Of a DNA stretch of 64,000 bases, positions 21,656 through 33,111 are shown in pieces. Each line of letters opens with the position of its first letter. Position 1 is the stretch's first letter. The notes under the pieces are model-generated. The model had not been told where the DNA came from, did not search any database, and worked only from the letters and a program-made list of their open reading frames with translations. A program made the translations under genes and the position numbers. This DNA comes from Rhabditophanes sp. KR3021 (lineage: Eukaryota > Nematoda > Chromadorea > Rhabditida > Alloionematidae): assembly GCA_963281155.1 (NCBI GenBank), contig CAUJLY010000001.1:124001-188000 (forward strand). Reading direction: 5' to 3'.

Positions 21656-21980
21656 TCTTCTTGTTTAATTACCAAATTTAACAAAGTTCACATTTTTAGT
21701 ACTGTTAAAGCATGAAATACACTTTTTGCTAACATATCATCTTTCTTTGTTCTTATTTTTACATGTACATGTGTCTTAATACAAATAACCACCAAATCCA
21801 ATCCCAACACATTAAATTTAAAAGTCTAAGAATGCTTAATTCCATATAACAATACTCTTATTTAATGTCAAATTTAACAAATAAATTTATTATTATTTAT
21901 GAATAAGAATGCTGTATTTAAAGATATTTTCCTTGAATAAATGTTATCAAATTAATATTTATATCATTACATTGTTTTTT

Positions 21981-22935
21981 TTAAGATTGGTTGTACTTTG
22001 TATGGTCGGTGTCAATTTGTTTTTGGAAAAAATAAAATTGAAAAACTTTGATCTCACATCCTTTGAAATTATTAGCAAAGAAAGTTAAAATATTTGTACA
22101 TACAAAGCATAGTTTTACAAAAATAGTAGGAGTTACCTTCCATTTATAAATATAAGTAAGAGTACCAAAGATATCTATTCCAACAATAAAAGCCATTGCA
22201 ACAAAGTTAACTATTGAATATTTGATTAAAACTACTTCCGTGTTTGACACTTTTCCAACGAAAACTTTCTTCACTTTTCTGACTAGAAAGTAATTTAATA
22301 AGCCTATTGCTATTAAGCAACAAGTTCGAAATATTGTCATTAAAAACCATGTATTGGCATTTGAGTATTCTTTTGATTCTGCCAAACTCAGTCCTCCATA
22401 TGAAACATTCATTATATAAATTCTTGCATATCTTACATAATAAAAAAAGAATGGCAAAGGTATTACAAAGGGCCAAATTATTAATAAAAACAACCTCCAG
22501 CTGTTCCACAAATGTGGGTATAGTATTGGTACATAAATAGCTGTAAATCTATTTAAAGTCATATTAACTGAAAACAAAGAAGTCAACATTGCTAGATATA
22601 AACTTAATGCTCTCATTTTCCCAGGCAAATTTAATGAATTTAAGTCAGTTGTATAAAAATGGGGGAAGAGCCCTAAAAAAGGTAATCTAATTAGGATGTA
22701 CTCTTCAAATACAAAAATAATTTCGCAATATCCGTTGACCACAAACAACAAATAAAATTGCTTTGTTATTTTTGAATTCTTTGTGAGCAACATTTTGATA
22801 AGAAATATTAAGAGTATATTATATAAAAGAAGTGAAAAAATCTCAAACGAGAAAAGAAGTCCATAATATATTAATTCAATTAAATCTAAAGTATAAATAA
22901 AATATAAGTTGACAAAATAAAAACTAACCTTTCAT
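21981..22935 (-). CDS. Srg-like 7TM chemoreceptor
   Basis: Exon 1 is the 7-nt ATGAAAG (22935-22929), intron 22928-22886 (43 nt), exon 2 22885-21981; about 301 residues. TM3 reads LFSVNMTLNRFTAIYVP, then YPHLWNSWRLF, the Srg pattern, and seven hydrophobic segments are present. It is the closest relative of the partial receptor at the left edge, including the unusual 7-nt first exon in the same phase. Likely a chemosensory GPCR. No frame damage. Confidence 0.82.
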
Positions 22936-23438
22936 ACTGTCTATGATTAATTATGACAACTGTTTTTGTTGAGATTCTGTCTTTAACTAATATTTTAAAT
23001 AATTTATAATACGAATGAAAACATTATGAGGAAATGTTTAATAACATTTTTGATAGACAAAAGATACATACTATAGTAATGTTTTTTGTAACATTAAAAG
23101 AATACATTATTCACAATATTTATTAATAACTTTTCTACGATTCAGAAGAATAGAATAATTTGATGCTTATGTTTTCAAGCATGTACGGCAAACAACTGTG
23201 TCGACTCTAAATAACAAATTAAGAAATCTAGCAAGTCATTGGGAAGATGTGCCAATTTTTATGTGTAAATAAACCACATGAACAACCATCATTTGTAAGA
23301 TGAACTAGAAGTTCTGAGAACTTAAATATTTTTGAATTTACTGTTTCACAATTCCTATCCACAACTAACTTCCCCATAATTGTTTTGTAAAAACAAAAAT
23401 ATAAGTTGAAAGTATTTAATGAGAAGGAAAAAGAATGT
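22936..23438. other. intergenic, nothing convincing
   Basis: Spacer between the receptor start and a tRNA. An open stretch at 23228-23446 overlaps the tRNA and is not called. Confidence 0.45.
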
Positions 23439-23511
23439 AGCTCCATCCCGGGGTCGAACCGGGGATCTTCTGATTAGAAGTCAGACGCCTTATCCACTGG
23501 GCCAATGGAGC
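23439..23511 (-). tRNA. tRNA-Arg (anticodon TCT)
   Basis: 73 nt on the minus strand, acceptor stem GCTCCAT/ATGGAGC, anticodon stem-loop CTGA-CTTCTAA-TCAG giving TCT, T-arm CCCCGGTTCGACCCCGGG. No intron. Confidence 0.94.
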
Positions 23512-23718
23512 GATACATACACACGTACTCTTATTCTTACCAAACCACTTTTAAGTAATTATTCAAAATATTGGAAGGTACTTATTAACAGATAACAAAT
23601 TATATATTTAAACAAAACACAATCTTTGACGATTTATTGGAGGAAATAATAAAATTAAAAGGGTATAATAAAATGATATATTAATTGTTTGTACATACAT
23701 ATACTATCAAATAAAAGT

Positions 23719-25959
23719 TTACTCGTCTGCCAGGGAATTTTTTAAACGCAACTCATACGCTTTGATAGTAGCTGTTATTGAGTCGTATTCAGGATCGATG
23801 TATGTCCTGGAAGTATTAAAATTAGGAGTGCCCGATTTGCCTTTGTTTAGGTAATAAGCCAAAATTAAGTGGCTCTCATCCATTTGCTCCTCTGGTTTAT
23901 CTTTAAAAGAGGAATCCGATTCAATGCCGTTTTTTTGGCTTACAATACAATTTGGTTGGTTCTCTTCTATTTCCATTAAAACGGACCTTGTCAATCCATG
24001 TGAGTCGGTAAGAGATTTCCTGCTCAACGATTTCATAGATGAAATTGAATGTGGCATTGATGACGGAGATACAATTGGGACTACATCTGTTGGATCAATG
24101 ACCATACTAACTGAGTCATTCAAATTACTCTTAGCACCTCCGTTTTTTATTAATACATTAAGAGAAGGGATTACGTCGACTGTGAAGACATTCTTGGCTC
24201 TCCTTTTAGATGGAGGAGACTTATTACTTTCATCATCACTACTATCAATTAATGTGATGCATTCGATTTCGTTTCTATTGCTATTGACTCGCTTAGTGGC
24301 AAAACGTCTTCTTGAAACACCACTTTCAGTATTCATCTCTGCCCTCGTTTGTGCAGGTTGAATTGGATTATGGAGAATGGGCTGTGATAATTGCGGAGCT
24401 GAATTGCAATCTTGGATTGATTGGGGACTGGAGGAGGCTGACAAAATTGGTGAAGTAGGAGATTCCATTAATGAAATATAAGCGGCTGCTGACATTAGTG
24501 GAGGTGAATCGGCTGAAGTTTGAGCATTTGAGTGATGATTGAAACTATTTCCATCATTTGAAAACCAACTTGGGAGATAAGGACGCTCAGAATCATCAGA
24601 TGCTGATGCATTTGTAACATCAGTCTCATCCTCCGAACTATCGCCAATAGTAATGACTTCATAATTTAAACTCTCGTCGGACAACACCTCTTCCTTTGGA
24701 AATACAGCTTCGACGTTTTCATCTCCGATGTTTTCATCATCGCCATCACTTATTACTTCATATGGTCTTTCATCATGACATTTTGTGACTGTGATTTCGC
24801 CATCCTTAGACAAATTCACTTCTGGTGCAGTTTCATTTGTAGACAATAAATTGTAGTAGAATTGATCAATGAAAATGTCCTCTGGTCTCATAGGCTTCTT
24901 GCAGATCACACACTCCCATTTTTCGGTAATTCGATTAAGCTCCAAATACTCTTTCAAGTCTTCAATCAAAAGATGGTGGCAGTTGATTCCCCTAATGGGG
25001 ATTTTGATCCTGGTAAACGTAAAAGACGAAGTCAGAGCGATAGTTGCCTTTTCCAACAAAATTTCTTTATCAGCATGCATAAAGTTTCTAAGCTCCACCT
25101 TAAACTCCTCAATAGATCTTTTTGGCCTAGAAACTATTTCCTTTTTCACCTCCTCAATTGAACGTTTTTCGGCCAAAATCACAGCCATTGCATATCGTTT
25201 CTCGAATCCAGATTCAAGGTCATAGCTAGTTTTAAAGGTGATAGTTAACTTCGCTTCGACTGCGCCCTTAATAATATCCTTTGAGAGGTAATCATCCAGA
25301 ATAGTTGGAAGGGAGACACGAGATTTTCCGGCAGAACATGGAATAGAAAATTCCCGTGGCAATGCATTTGTGCAATTTGTAGATCCAATATACAAGTCGA
25401 GGTCATATGGGTAGTCATCTTGTTGGAGCGGCTGGATTTCATGATCAATAATAGCACAGCAACGCAATATGATTGAGACATCAGACTTGTCGCTTGTGGA
25501 GGCAATTCTGTCAGCGTAGTCTGGTCCAATTTTGAACTTGATTTGAATATTTGACGATGGCCTTAGTTCGAGAGGGTAGGCATTCCAATTTACTATTTCA
25601 GTCCACTTGCATAAATATTGTTCATTTTTCAAGTAAACAATTTTATTCATAGTAGGATTAATAGGCTTAATTGCGGACGGACGTATTCCGAAATGTGGCA
25701 TTTTTAATTTAAAATATGCAAATAAATTAAGGCCCAAATCTCTAGCAACTTCTTCAGCCAACCGGACAGCCAGTCGTGATGTGCTTTCGTGAGTAAGACA
25801 ATAATGAAGTCTCGAAACCAACTCTGATCTCGATCCTCTTGTACTGCATTCTAAAGATTTCAAAATTTCTTCAAGACACCTAACTGGAAAATATACATCA
25901 ATGATGCGTTTCAAGCACTTAATTACAGGATCTCTACTGGACGAGTTATAAGAACTCAT
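23719..25959 (-). CDS. PIAS/Siz-type SUMO E3 ligase (GEI-17-like)
   Basis: 746 residues in one uninterrupted frame. An N-terminal SAP-like helical region (about 22-56, with RGSRSELVSRL), a PINIT region (about 100-265) and an SP-RING (about 310-372) are in the PIAS order. The SP-RING keeps the zinc ligands Cys327 and His329 (INCHH) and Cys350/Cys353 (WECVIC); the usual extra Cys of the CPL strand is replaced (SFTFTRIKIP). The acidic C-terminal tail holds SUMO-interacting motifs: VITIGDSSEDE and CITLIDSSDDE. Nuclear E3 activity transferring SUMO from UBC9 to chromatin proteins is the family role. In Caenorhabditis the single PIAS is gei-17; this copy is divergent and intronless, so it may be a retrocopy or lineage paralogue. 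Confidence 0.87.
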   Translation of the reverse strand: MSSYNSSSRDPVIKCLKRIIDVYFPVRCLEEILKSLECSTRGSRSELVSRLHYCLTHESTSRLAVRLAEEVARDLGLNLFAYFKLKMPHFGIRPSAIKPINPTMNKIVYLKNEQYLCKWTEIVNWNAYPLELRPSSNIQIKFKIGPDYADRIASTSDKSDVSIILRCCAIIDHEIQPLQQDDYPYDLDLYIGSTNCTNALPREFSIPCSAGKSRVSLPTILDDYLSKDIIKGAVEAKLTITFKTSYDLESGFEKRYAMAVILAEKRSIEEVKKEIVSRPKRSIEEFKVELRNFMHADKEILLEKATIALTSSFTFTRIKIPIRGINCHHLLIEDLKEYLELNRITEKWECVICKKPMRPEDIFIDQFYYNLLSTNETAPEVNLSKDGEITVTKCHDERPYEVISDGDDENIGDENVEAVFPKEEVLSDESLNYEVITIGDSSEDETDVTNASASDDSERPYLPSWFSNDGNSFNHHSNAQTSADSPPLMSAAAYISLMESPTSPILSASSSPQSIQDCNSAPQLSQPILHNPIQPAQTRAEMNTESGVSRRRFATKRVNSNRNEIECITLIDSSDDESNKSPPSKRRAKNVFTVDVIPSLNVLIKNGGAKSNLNDSVSMVIDPTDVVPIVSPSSMPHSISSMKSLSRKSLTDSHGLTRSVLMEIEENQPNCIVSQKNGIESDSSFKDKPEEQMDESHLILAYYLNKGKSGTPNFNTSRTYIDPEYDSITATIKAYELRLKNSLADE

Positions 25960-26796
25960 GTTCCTTTCTGAAAGTACGCAAAAATAAGTATTGGAATGTC
26001 TAGTTTAAAAATAACAAAGAGTTTTTGAGTAATAGCAAATTAAGCGTGATATTGTCCCAATAAAATTTAAATACTATCACCAGAACAATACACTTAATAA
26101 GCTTCTCAATAAACGCAACAACTAATAGTTGTTTGAGGAAGAAGCAAATTATGACAACTAGAAGTAATAGAATGAAAATGTGCCCAAAATAATGGTGACT
26201 TGTAACAGTCGTACAATGAAAATGCGCGCAATAATGATGACTTGTAACAGTCGCACAATAAAACGTGTGATGCTCAAATATAACTGAAGTATGATGCAAA
26301 AGTAAGTGTATAAGAACGCTTTCCCAATTTAGCTTGTAGATGTTGATAAGGAAAAATTGGCGGGGTCAAACATTGTAAAGTGGTTACTTTGTGCTATCGT
26401 TAAAATATGCTTTTTTATAAGTAAGAAACGGGCATTGGATGGTAGTTACAAATGATTACTTTTACGGTTATCTCCTGTGACATTAAAATGCATGGGCTAC
26501 TACTTCATCAAACCTTTGATTATTGGACATATTTTAGGCTCAAAGACTAAGATAGCCATAATCGAGTAAACAAATTCCTTGATGAGAAAAGAAAGAAGAA
26601 GTGATTATTTGCCTAGTGAAAAGCAGCGACTGGAAGATGGCGAAAGAAAAAGAAGTTATCATGAATTAAATTAATTTGAATTTAAACCGTTAAAAATAAT
26701 ATAATGATTTATTATGAAAACAAAATACACTAGTGCAAATTGATTCGTACGTTTCTCTCAATTTCAGCCGCTTCATTAAAGATTAACATTAAATAA
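25960..26796. other. intergenic
   Basis: Between the PIAS gene and a receptor. An open minus-strand stretch (26000-26299) only reflects the tandem duplication inside it and is not called. Otherwise featureless. Confidence 0.5.
26171..26256. repeat. two-copy tandem duplication of about 43 bp
   Basis: Unit 1 26171-26214 and unit 2 26215-26256 share AATGAAAATG at the start and GACTTGTAACAGTCG near the end, with a few substitutions and a 2-nt length difference. Confidence 0.8.
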
Positions 26797-27854
26797 TCAT
26801 TTTGATATCTTTTTCAATTTGTTGTAATAGAATAAAATACTGGCATTATAAAATGCGGCCCAAAACATGAAATATGCCATTAGTAAGTTTGTGGAAATAT
26901 CTATAAAATAGTTGTAATCTGAAATGTTCTTAAAATATACAATTGATAAAAAGTATAAAACAGAAATACCAACAAAAACAACTGTTATGGCAAAAAGGAG
27001 AAAGTAATATAATAATATTAATTTGTATTTAGTGACGATCAATTCATTCTTTTGATTTTTAATCAACATTCTTATCCTGATAAAAACCATTTGACATTTA
27101 TAAAGGAATTGAGATATTCCTATTAAAAATGCAATTAGTAGACCGGAAATTCCAATAAAAATAAATGACACTTTAGACCCCCCAAAGCAAACCATGGATA
27201 CTGAATCTGATTTGAACAATTGAAATTCAGTCAAATTATATTTGTTAAAATAAATATCACTTTCTTTTTGTCTATCAAGTTTTGAGAAATACCAAAATGG
27301 AGTGATAAGAATAAAAATTAGGACATATATAATGAAAAAAACTTTGTCATTAAAACTATAATTATAAAGCGTTTTCTTTCTGACAAATATGTTAGATCTG
27401 CTACAGATATCCAAGATTATTGTGAAAAGTAATCCCATTATACTTAATAGAAAAATTATCTATAATTATATCGTATTCATGAATAATATCATTCACTTAC
27501 TGTTATTATGTGACACACATCATCACCCATTGTGTGAATCACGCCCGAACAGACAGCTAAATAATGTATTATTCTGTGATATCACTGAAGCTTACCACAA
27601 AGTGACGGTACCAAAAGTCTTATTCTGTGAAAAACTCCACCAAGCACAGCCACATAAATATTATAACATCGACTGTATATTAAAAAGTTGATGTATTCCA
27701 GTGAATGTAATGATTTTGATTGCTTCAAATACCAAATAGTTAAAAATGATGATGCTATCACGCAAATACAAGATACATCTTGCACAAATAATACCACGTC
27801 ATTTTCAAAGCATTCAAACATCGGCTTTAGAAAATGGCAATAGTCAAACATCAT
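26797..27854 (-). CDS. 7TM chemoreceptor, family A copy 3
   Basis: Three exons: 27854-27596, 27556-27501 and 27459-26797, with introns of 39 and 41 nt. The middle exon (AVCSGVIHTMGDDVCHIIT) aligns without gaps to the corresponding stretch of copy 1, and exon 3 starts IIFLLSIMGLLF, matching copy 1 after its intron. The joined protein is about 325 residues with seven hydrophobic segments and ends FYYNKLKKISK. No frame damage. Probably a chemosensory GPCR of the same Str-like family as 1753-2808. Confidence 0.78.
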
Positions 27855-28076
27855 TTGACAAGGGATTGAATGAAGTGTGTAGTACTTTCAAATATAAACA
27901 TAACTGCTTGTGGGCAGGACTTTTAACCTTAAATAGTCCAGATGCTAAATTTATTCAAAATTACATACCTTAGAAAGTACAACCATTTATTAATTTTATA
28001 AAAATCTTATTATGACAGATGTTATTTTAAATTATACAAAGTTATTAAGTCATGAAAAAATTTATTTTAAATAAAT

Positions 28077-28345
28077 TCATTTTGATATCATCTTGAGTTT
28101 TTTGTAATAATAGTAAATTGACGCATTATATAAGAAGGAAACACGCTGGCTGTTACTTCAGCAAAGTAATTATAATCGGATGTATCAAACAATATCATGA
28201 TAGCAGGCATATAAAAACAGGGTTTGCTAATAAAAATTACAGATGAAGTAAATAATAACCCATAATTTATTTAAATCAAATTGAATTTTGCAATTGTCAA
28301 GGAATTTTTATGATTTTTAATTAATAGTTTTATGACAATAAAAAA
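28077..28345 (-). pseudogene. relic of a fourth family A receptor (C-terminal part)
   Basis: Directly upstream of copy 3. The minus strand reads LIKNHKNSLTIAKFNLI, then a TAA, then LLFTSSVIFISKPCFYMPA and SDYNYF, then after a one-base shift YNASIYYYYKKLKMISK and a stop. Each piece lines up with copy 3 (LIKNQKNELIVTKYKLI; SDYNYF; YNASILFYYNKLKKISK). It is a tandem duplicate that lost its first half. Confidence 0.75.
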
Positions 28346-29458
28346 TAATTAAAAGAATCTGCTCTAATGAGCCAAGTTGTGCATAAACACTTTTTCAGAA
28401 AAAGATGAATGAATGTGATAGAGAAATCATGTGTATTTAGTTCTCGTGCGAATCTTTAAAACAGTTATTTGAACGAAACTCATCATCAATGATGGTGTTA
28501 TAAAAATGTGTAAAACTGAAAACAGTGGATCATTGGTAAAGAAGAATTATTCTAAACTTTGAGGTCAAGTCTTCAAAAGAAGCAAATGCTGCAGGAAAGG
28601 GACTTTAATATTTGTAACATTTGGTAATTTAAGGTTAACTAATACCAAATATTTATGACTAAAGATCGAGAAGAATGTGAATAAAAAATACACAAATAAT
28701 ATTATTATCAAGTCGGATAGAAAAACTTTATATTCAGATTTTATCTAACAAGTTATTAAAAATTTTTTATTAAAATGTACGCACATTTTAGAACTTGTCG
28801 AGTTCAATTTCAAAAAGATGAATTTGTATGCATAAAAGACCAGATACATCACGGTTTAAAGACACACTTTTATGCCAGTAATACTGTCAGAATTTTACAT
28901 GAATAGTGATTGTAAATTGTGTAAGAAGACCTTGAGGGTCTTTAATTAAATAACTTTAAATTGACTATATGATTCTTTTCTTAGATCAATGAGATTGTGT
29001 CTATAAACAAATAAGCGTCAAACGATTCCCCACTTCCGATTATTATACGTGACCATATAAGACTCTAACCAAGTCAAACTAAGACGGTTTAAAAAACCCA
29101 GTTTGAGGTTAGTATACGTTCAGAATTCTATATGAATACTGTTTGTAAATTTTGGAAGGATACTCGAAAAGTGTCTAATATATCTTTCTTATCTCCATTG
29201 CCCATTTATATTTTTATTAAACGCCAAACTAAATTGACATCAATACTAAATCACTTTATTTAAACATTTTAAAAATGAATATCATATTTATATTAATTAA
29301 ATCGTGGCTTTATTGTACTAATATAACTACAGATATAATAAATAAGACATATCAAATATACATATCAAGATGTATGCGTCATCCCCTTTTAACACTTTGC
29401 TAAGAGTAATTTTTATTAAATTGAACACAATAAATAATTGAAGATGTTGCCGACAACA
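28346..29458. other. intergenic with a diverged direct repeat
   Basis: Segments at about 28853-28945 and 29090-29180 share GTTTAAA, a TTCAGAATT-like core, ATATGAATA, TTTGTAAATT and GTGTCT in the same order. They look like old direct copies. No gene seen. Confidence 0.4.
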
Positions 29459-29530
29459 GCGTCCGTGGTGTAATGGTCAGCATGCGCGCCTTCCAAGCAC
29501 GCGATAGGGGTTCGATTCCCCTCGGACGCA
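29459..29530 (+). tRNA. tRNA-Gly (anticodon TCC)
   Basis: 72 nt, acceptor GCGTCCG/CGGACGC with discriminator A, anticodon loop CTTCCAA giving TCC, T-arm AGGGGTTCGATTCCCCT. No intron. Confidence 0.95.
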
Positions 29531-30687
29531 TATCTTTTTGTTTTTCGACTAAATGTTTTATATTCAAAGTTACTAATCAATTTATCTTGTTTCAAGTTAA
29601 TAGCACCCTCACAAGGAAATACTTCATTCATAATAAGTGAACTGAATTTATTAACATTTGATGGAAGAAGTTTCTAAAGATGGTAAGAGAAGTATGGATG
29701 TAAGCAAAGTATAAACAACTAGAAATTATTTTATATTAACTTTTGATTGTTAGGATCATTTTTGAAATGATTTTTTCAGTTTTCTAAACACATGCATAGG
29801 CAAACTAGAAGGTCTTGATATTATTGCAAATCAAAAAGATATGGAGCGTAATCTTAAAGAATATCGTATTTAATTTAATTCATCATTATCTACGTGCAAG
29901 TTTTAATTTGTTGTCAATGATAAATATATCAAATGTGATAAAAGGACGAATGTGACCAATTTCGCAAATAAATCATTTGAGAGAAAAAACGAGAGTCAAG
30001 GATAATAATACATCCGTTTTTAGAAGATGTAGTACTTTTGAAAATAATTATGATTTGACTGCTTAACCAATAATCTTTTTAATGACAGATAATTTGAGGA
30101 TAATATTGGACACGTATGTAAAGTATACTCTTATTAGAAACTGTTTCCAGCTTCAGTCCAAAATTTAAGTTAACAAATGTATTACATTTGGAAGCTTATA
30201 CTAACCTTAAGTTACACTTGTGTGCAGGCCGCTACAATAAATTGACAGCTATTTGTGTGATCATCAACATATTTTAAAGCAGTGCATACAACATTAATTC
30301 AATTTAGTAAATGCTACTATTATGAAACAATATTCTAAAGATTTGTATAATGATATGCATTCATTTATCCATGCGTTGAATCTTGTTGTGCATCTTTATA
30401 TTCCATAAAGATGTTTTGTAATTATTATATGGTAATAGAATATTTACTAAGCGTTGAAAAGATGCAGTTGTGGATGAGTTATGATTCATCCTGAATTGTC
30501 TATATTAAACTTGTATGTTTGCCATTAATTATTGGCACTGATGTGATGTCTTGCCAAATTTGATGAATGTTGCTGATCCGGTCCAATACAATACACACAT
30601 TTTGAGTATTCTTTTTGATAGTAATATTTTGAGGATAAATGTTTAAATCACTAAAAAAAGAAGAAAGAAAACCGGATCTAATATATC
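29531..30687. other. intergenic, nothing recognised
   Basis: About 1.1 kb between two plus-strand tRNA genes; no convincing coding or repeat structure. Confidence 0.45.
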
Positions 30688-30759
30688 TCCCATGTGGTCT
30701 AGTGGTTAGGATTCGTGGCTTTCACCCACGCGGCCCGGGTCCGATTCCCGGCATGGGAA
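30688..30759 (+). tRNA. tRNA-Glu (anticodon TTC)
   Basis: 72 nt, acceptor TCCCATG/CATGGGA with discriminator A, anticodon loop CTTTCAC giving TTC, T-arm GCCCGGGTCCGATTCCCGGC. The first base T instead of the common U/T-A pair context is normal for Glu. No intron. Confidence 0.94.
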
Positions 30760-30780
30760 TACTTTTTAATGTTCTTACAA

Positions 30781-31619
30781 TTATTTTACATTAATAATAC
30801 TTATTTGATTCGTTTTGTAATAAATCAAATTTAAAATTCGTTCAAATCTGCCTCCCATAACTTGGCGTGATTTTTTGAGAACTATCAGTAAAAATAGAGC
30901 ATTCAATAATGGAACGCATGGACTAGTTGAGAAAACGTATGTCATTAAGTTTCTTGACTGTATTTGTAATGAAATATAAAATAACAGAATAATAAGTGGA
31001 GTGAATAAAAAAAGTATCGGGCTTAATGTGTGTAGGAACATAATTCGCAAGAAATCTTTATTTAGTTTATATTTTTCTGTACTTTGACTTTTGTTGCTTA
31101 TAATGAAGTTCCTGTATTTTAGCAAATATGTGCAAATGATTGCAAGCAATATTAACATGTAAGTTAGTCCGGAAAAGCACATAATATGACAAAAATATTA
31201 TTCATGTCCAGGATGAGTGCTCTACTATCTGCATTTACATACATATCCGTGTAATTGTTTGTTTGGTCAAACTTGTAAAGCAGTTGCTGATCTCCATAAG
31301 ATTTGATTCCAAAATACATTGTGCTAAATACGCCAACGATGTTGATTAAAATGCTAGCAAACAAAAGTTTAATTACTGCTTTCATCCTAACATTAGGTGT
31401 TTCCTTAAAATTGATAACTGTGTGATATCTAACGTAAACCATTGTAGCAACAATAGGAGGATTAATAAGTACGATCGTTAAGAATAAATGCGTAAATACA
31501 AAATATAAAAAAAATGGAATATTTATGCCATTAAAATTGATTAAGGAATTTATGTTTGAGAGTTAAAGATCAAACTCGAATTGAAAAGCATTATTATTCT
31601 TGGAATAATTAATAATCAT
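30781..31619 (-). pseudogene. 7TM chemoreceptor with two frame breaks
   Basis: A receptor-like protein is spread over three frames: MIINYSKNNNAFQFEFDL (31619-31566, ends in a stop), then INIPFFLYFVFTHLFLTIVL and LINPPIVATMVYVRYHTVIN to about 31170, then SGLTYMLILLAIICTYLL to 30781. The second break is at about 31165-31180, where FVILCAF must shift by one base to reach SGLTYM; no intron of workable size fits. Six or seven hydrophobic segments are visible in total. It resembles a nematode chemoreceptor of undetermined family. A pseudogene is likely; sequence error is possible but there is no long homopolymer at the breaks. Confidence 0.6.
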
Positions 31620-31818
31620 CTCTGTGTATTTTTCGCCATTTTGAAAATTAAAAGTACTGCACATGTATTCAATTTTTTTATTAATCAAGCTGTTTTAGAA
31701 GTCAATTAATTGTCTCTTTCATTTAAAATGCACAAAATATTATATTTTTCTTCTAAATGATACAATTTATCAAATAGATATCTATGCAATTTTGATGAAA
31801 CAATTTTATTTATGCAAA

Positions 31819-33111
31819 TCACAATTCATCACAAGCAAAATTTCCAAGAATTTCTTGTCTCAACAATTGATGATCATAAACTAACATATCAGGCCATTCG
31901 ATGACGGCAGTATGTGGTAAAGTTCTCAGCAAACTAGCATCAACCTCATCACCCATGGCAACAAAAATTAAACTTCCTCTCTTAAGAAGTTCTGCACAAC
32001 CTTCGGTAGCTTTACGAATGTCGCTTGGTAAAGTCTCACTAATGAAAATGACCGTATTTAGCTTTTCTTCAAAGTCAAGTTCTAGCATATTTAAGGCTGG
32101 TAAAAGAGTTGCCAAAGACATTCCATCTTCTTGTTCAATATTGTCGAGGAAACCATCATTTCCTGGATTTGTACTTAATTGACCGAATTGCGCGGTATCA
32201 ATGACACGACCTGCATACGCAATTAATGCAACGGTATGGTAACTTTTGTGCCATGGAGCTCCTTTGTAATCGAGAGTTAATGGATCTTCGATGAAAGCTA
32301 TTTGTCTTTGGAAGAGAGTAAGATCGAGGACGTCTGATGATGCATCCACAGAAAATGAAACGTAAGCATTGCAATGAGTATTAATTTTTGGAATAGTTGT
32401 TGTTGGTTCTAATGTTGCGGTGGTCGTTGGTTTTAATGTTGTAGTTACTTTAGGTGGGCTTGGAGTTGGACCATTTGAACAAACAATATTTGACATAACG
32501 AAATTTCCTAATGCATCATTTGGAGTAGAAAAGTCCCATGAAATGACTCGATCGGCTCCGAAGGGTGTTAATTGAAAACTTGTAAGTGCATTTCCTAGTA
32601 TGATAATATTGACTGAACCATGAGATTTTAACTGTTGAAAGGAAGGAATAGACGCTTGAATGTCACTAGGTGAAATGTAAGACACAAAGATGAATGTATT
32701 TAATGTAAAAGTGTCAGCAATACTTCTTGGCATTAAAAGTAAACTATCTAACAAATTTTTAAAATCTGTTCCATTTGTTAATTTAGCATTTTCAGTGTAT
32801 AAATCAAATTCACGTTTACTGTTCATTGTTTCAAAACCATAATGAGTAACTGCATCAGAATTATACCAAGCTAAACCTACTCTTTCAAAATTGGTCCAGG
32901 CAGATGTAACCCAATTGTTTTTTAAAAGATGAATTTGACTATTGAATTGAGGTGTAGTTAGAGCATCATTACTGGCATCTATAGCAAATAAAATATCAGC
33001 TTGACATGGAACATAGGTAGTTGCTTTTTCTTTACTAATATCATTAGTAATTGGCAATGAAAAAGACAAGGCTATTAAAGTTGAAACTAAAATACTTCCT
33101 AACAATTGCAT
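31819..33111 (-). CDS. secreted protein with two VWA-like domains
   Basis: 430 residues in one exon. Signal peptide (MQLLGSILVSTLIALSFS), first von Willebrand A domain (about 35-210, starting CQADILFAIDASNDAL), a Thr/Pro linker (about 215-245, TTTLKPTTTATLEPTTT) and a second VWA domain (about 247-428, starting CNAYVSFSVDASSDVL, ending EILGNFACDEL). Both MIDAS starts are DASxD rather than DxSxS, so metal binding may be weak or absent. Nematodes have many secreted VWA proteins, often with C-type lectin domains; no lectin domain is present here. Likely extracellular binding role, partner unknown. Confidence 0.85.
   Translation of the reverse strand: MQLLGSILVSTLIALSFSLPITNDISKEKATTYVPCQADILFAIDASNDALTTPQFNSQIHLLKNNWVTSAWTNFERVGLAWYNSDAVTHYGFETMNSKREFDLYTENAKLTNGTDFKNLLDSLLLMPRSIADTFTLNTFIFVSYISPSDIQASIPSFQQLKSHGSVNIIILGNALTSFQLTPFGADRVISWDFSTPNDALGNFVMSNIVCSNGPTPSPPKVTTTLKPTTTATLEPTTTIPKINTHCNAYVSFSVDASSDVLDLTLFQRQIAFIEDPLTLDYKGAPWHKSYHTVALIAYAGRVIDTAQFGQLSTNPGNDGFLDNIEQEDGMSLATLLPALNMLELDFEEKLNTVIFISETLPSDIRKATEGCAELLKRGSLIFVAMGDEVDASLLRTLPHTAVIEWPDMLVYDHQLLRQEILGNFACDEL

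Noticed and set aside
26000..26299. Minus-strand frame rich in His/Thr/Cys with a repeated CATVTSHHY
   Set aside because: It is produced by the 43-bp tandem duplication; composition and lack of flanking exons argue against a gene.
29416..29631. Minus-strand open frame reading EGNRTPIACLEGAHADHYTT
   Set aside because: It is the reverse complement of tRNA-Gly; a well-known type of spurious protein.
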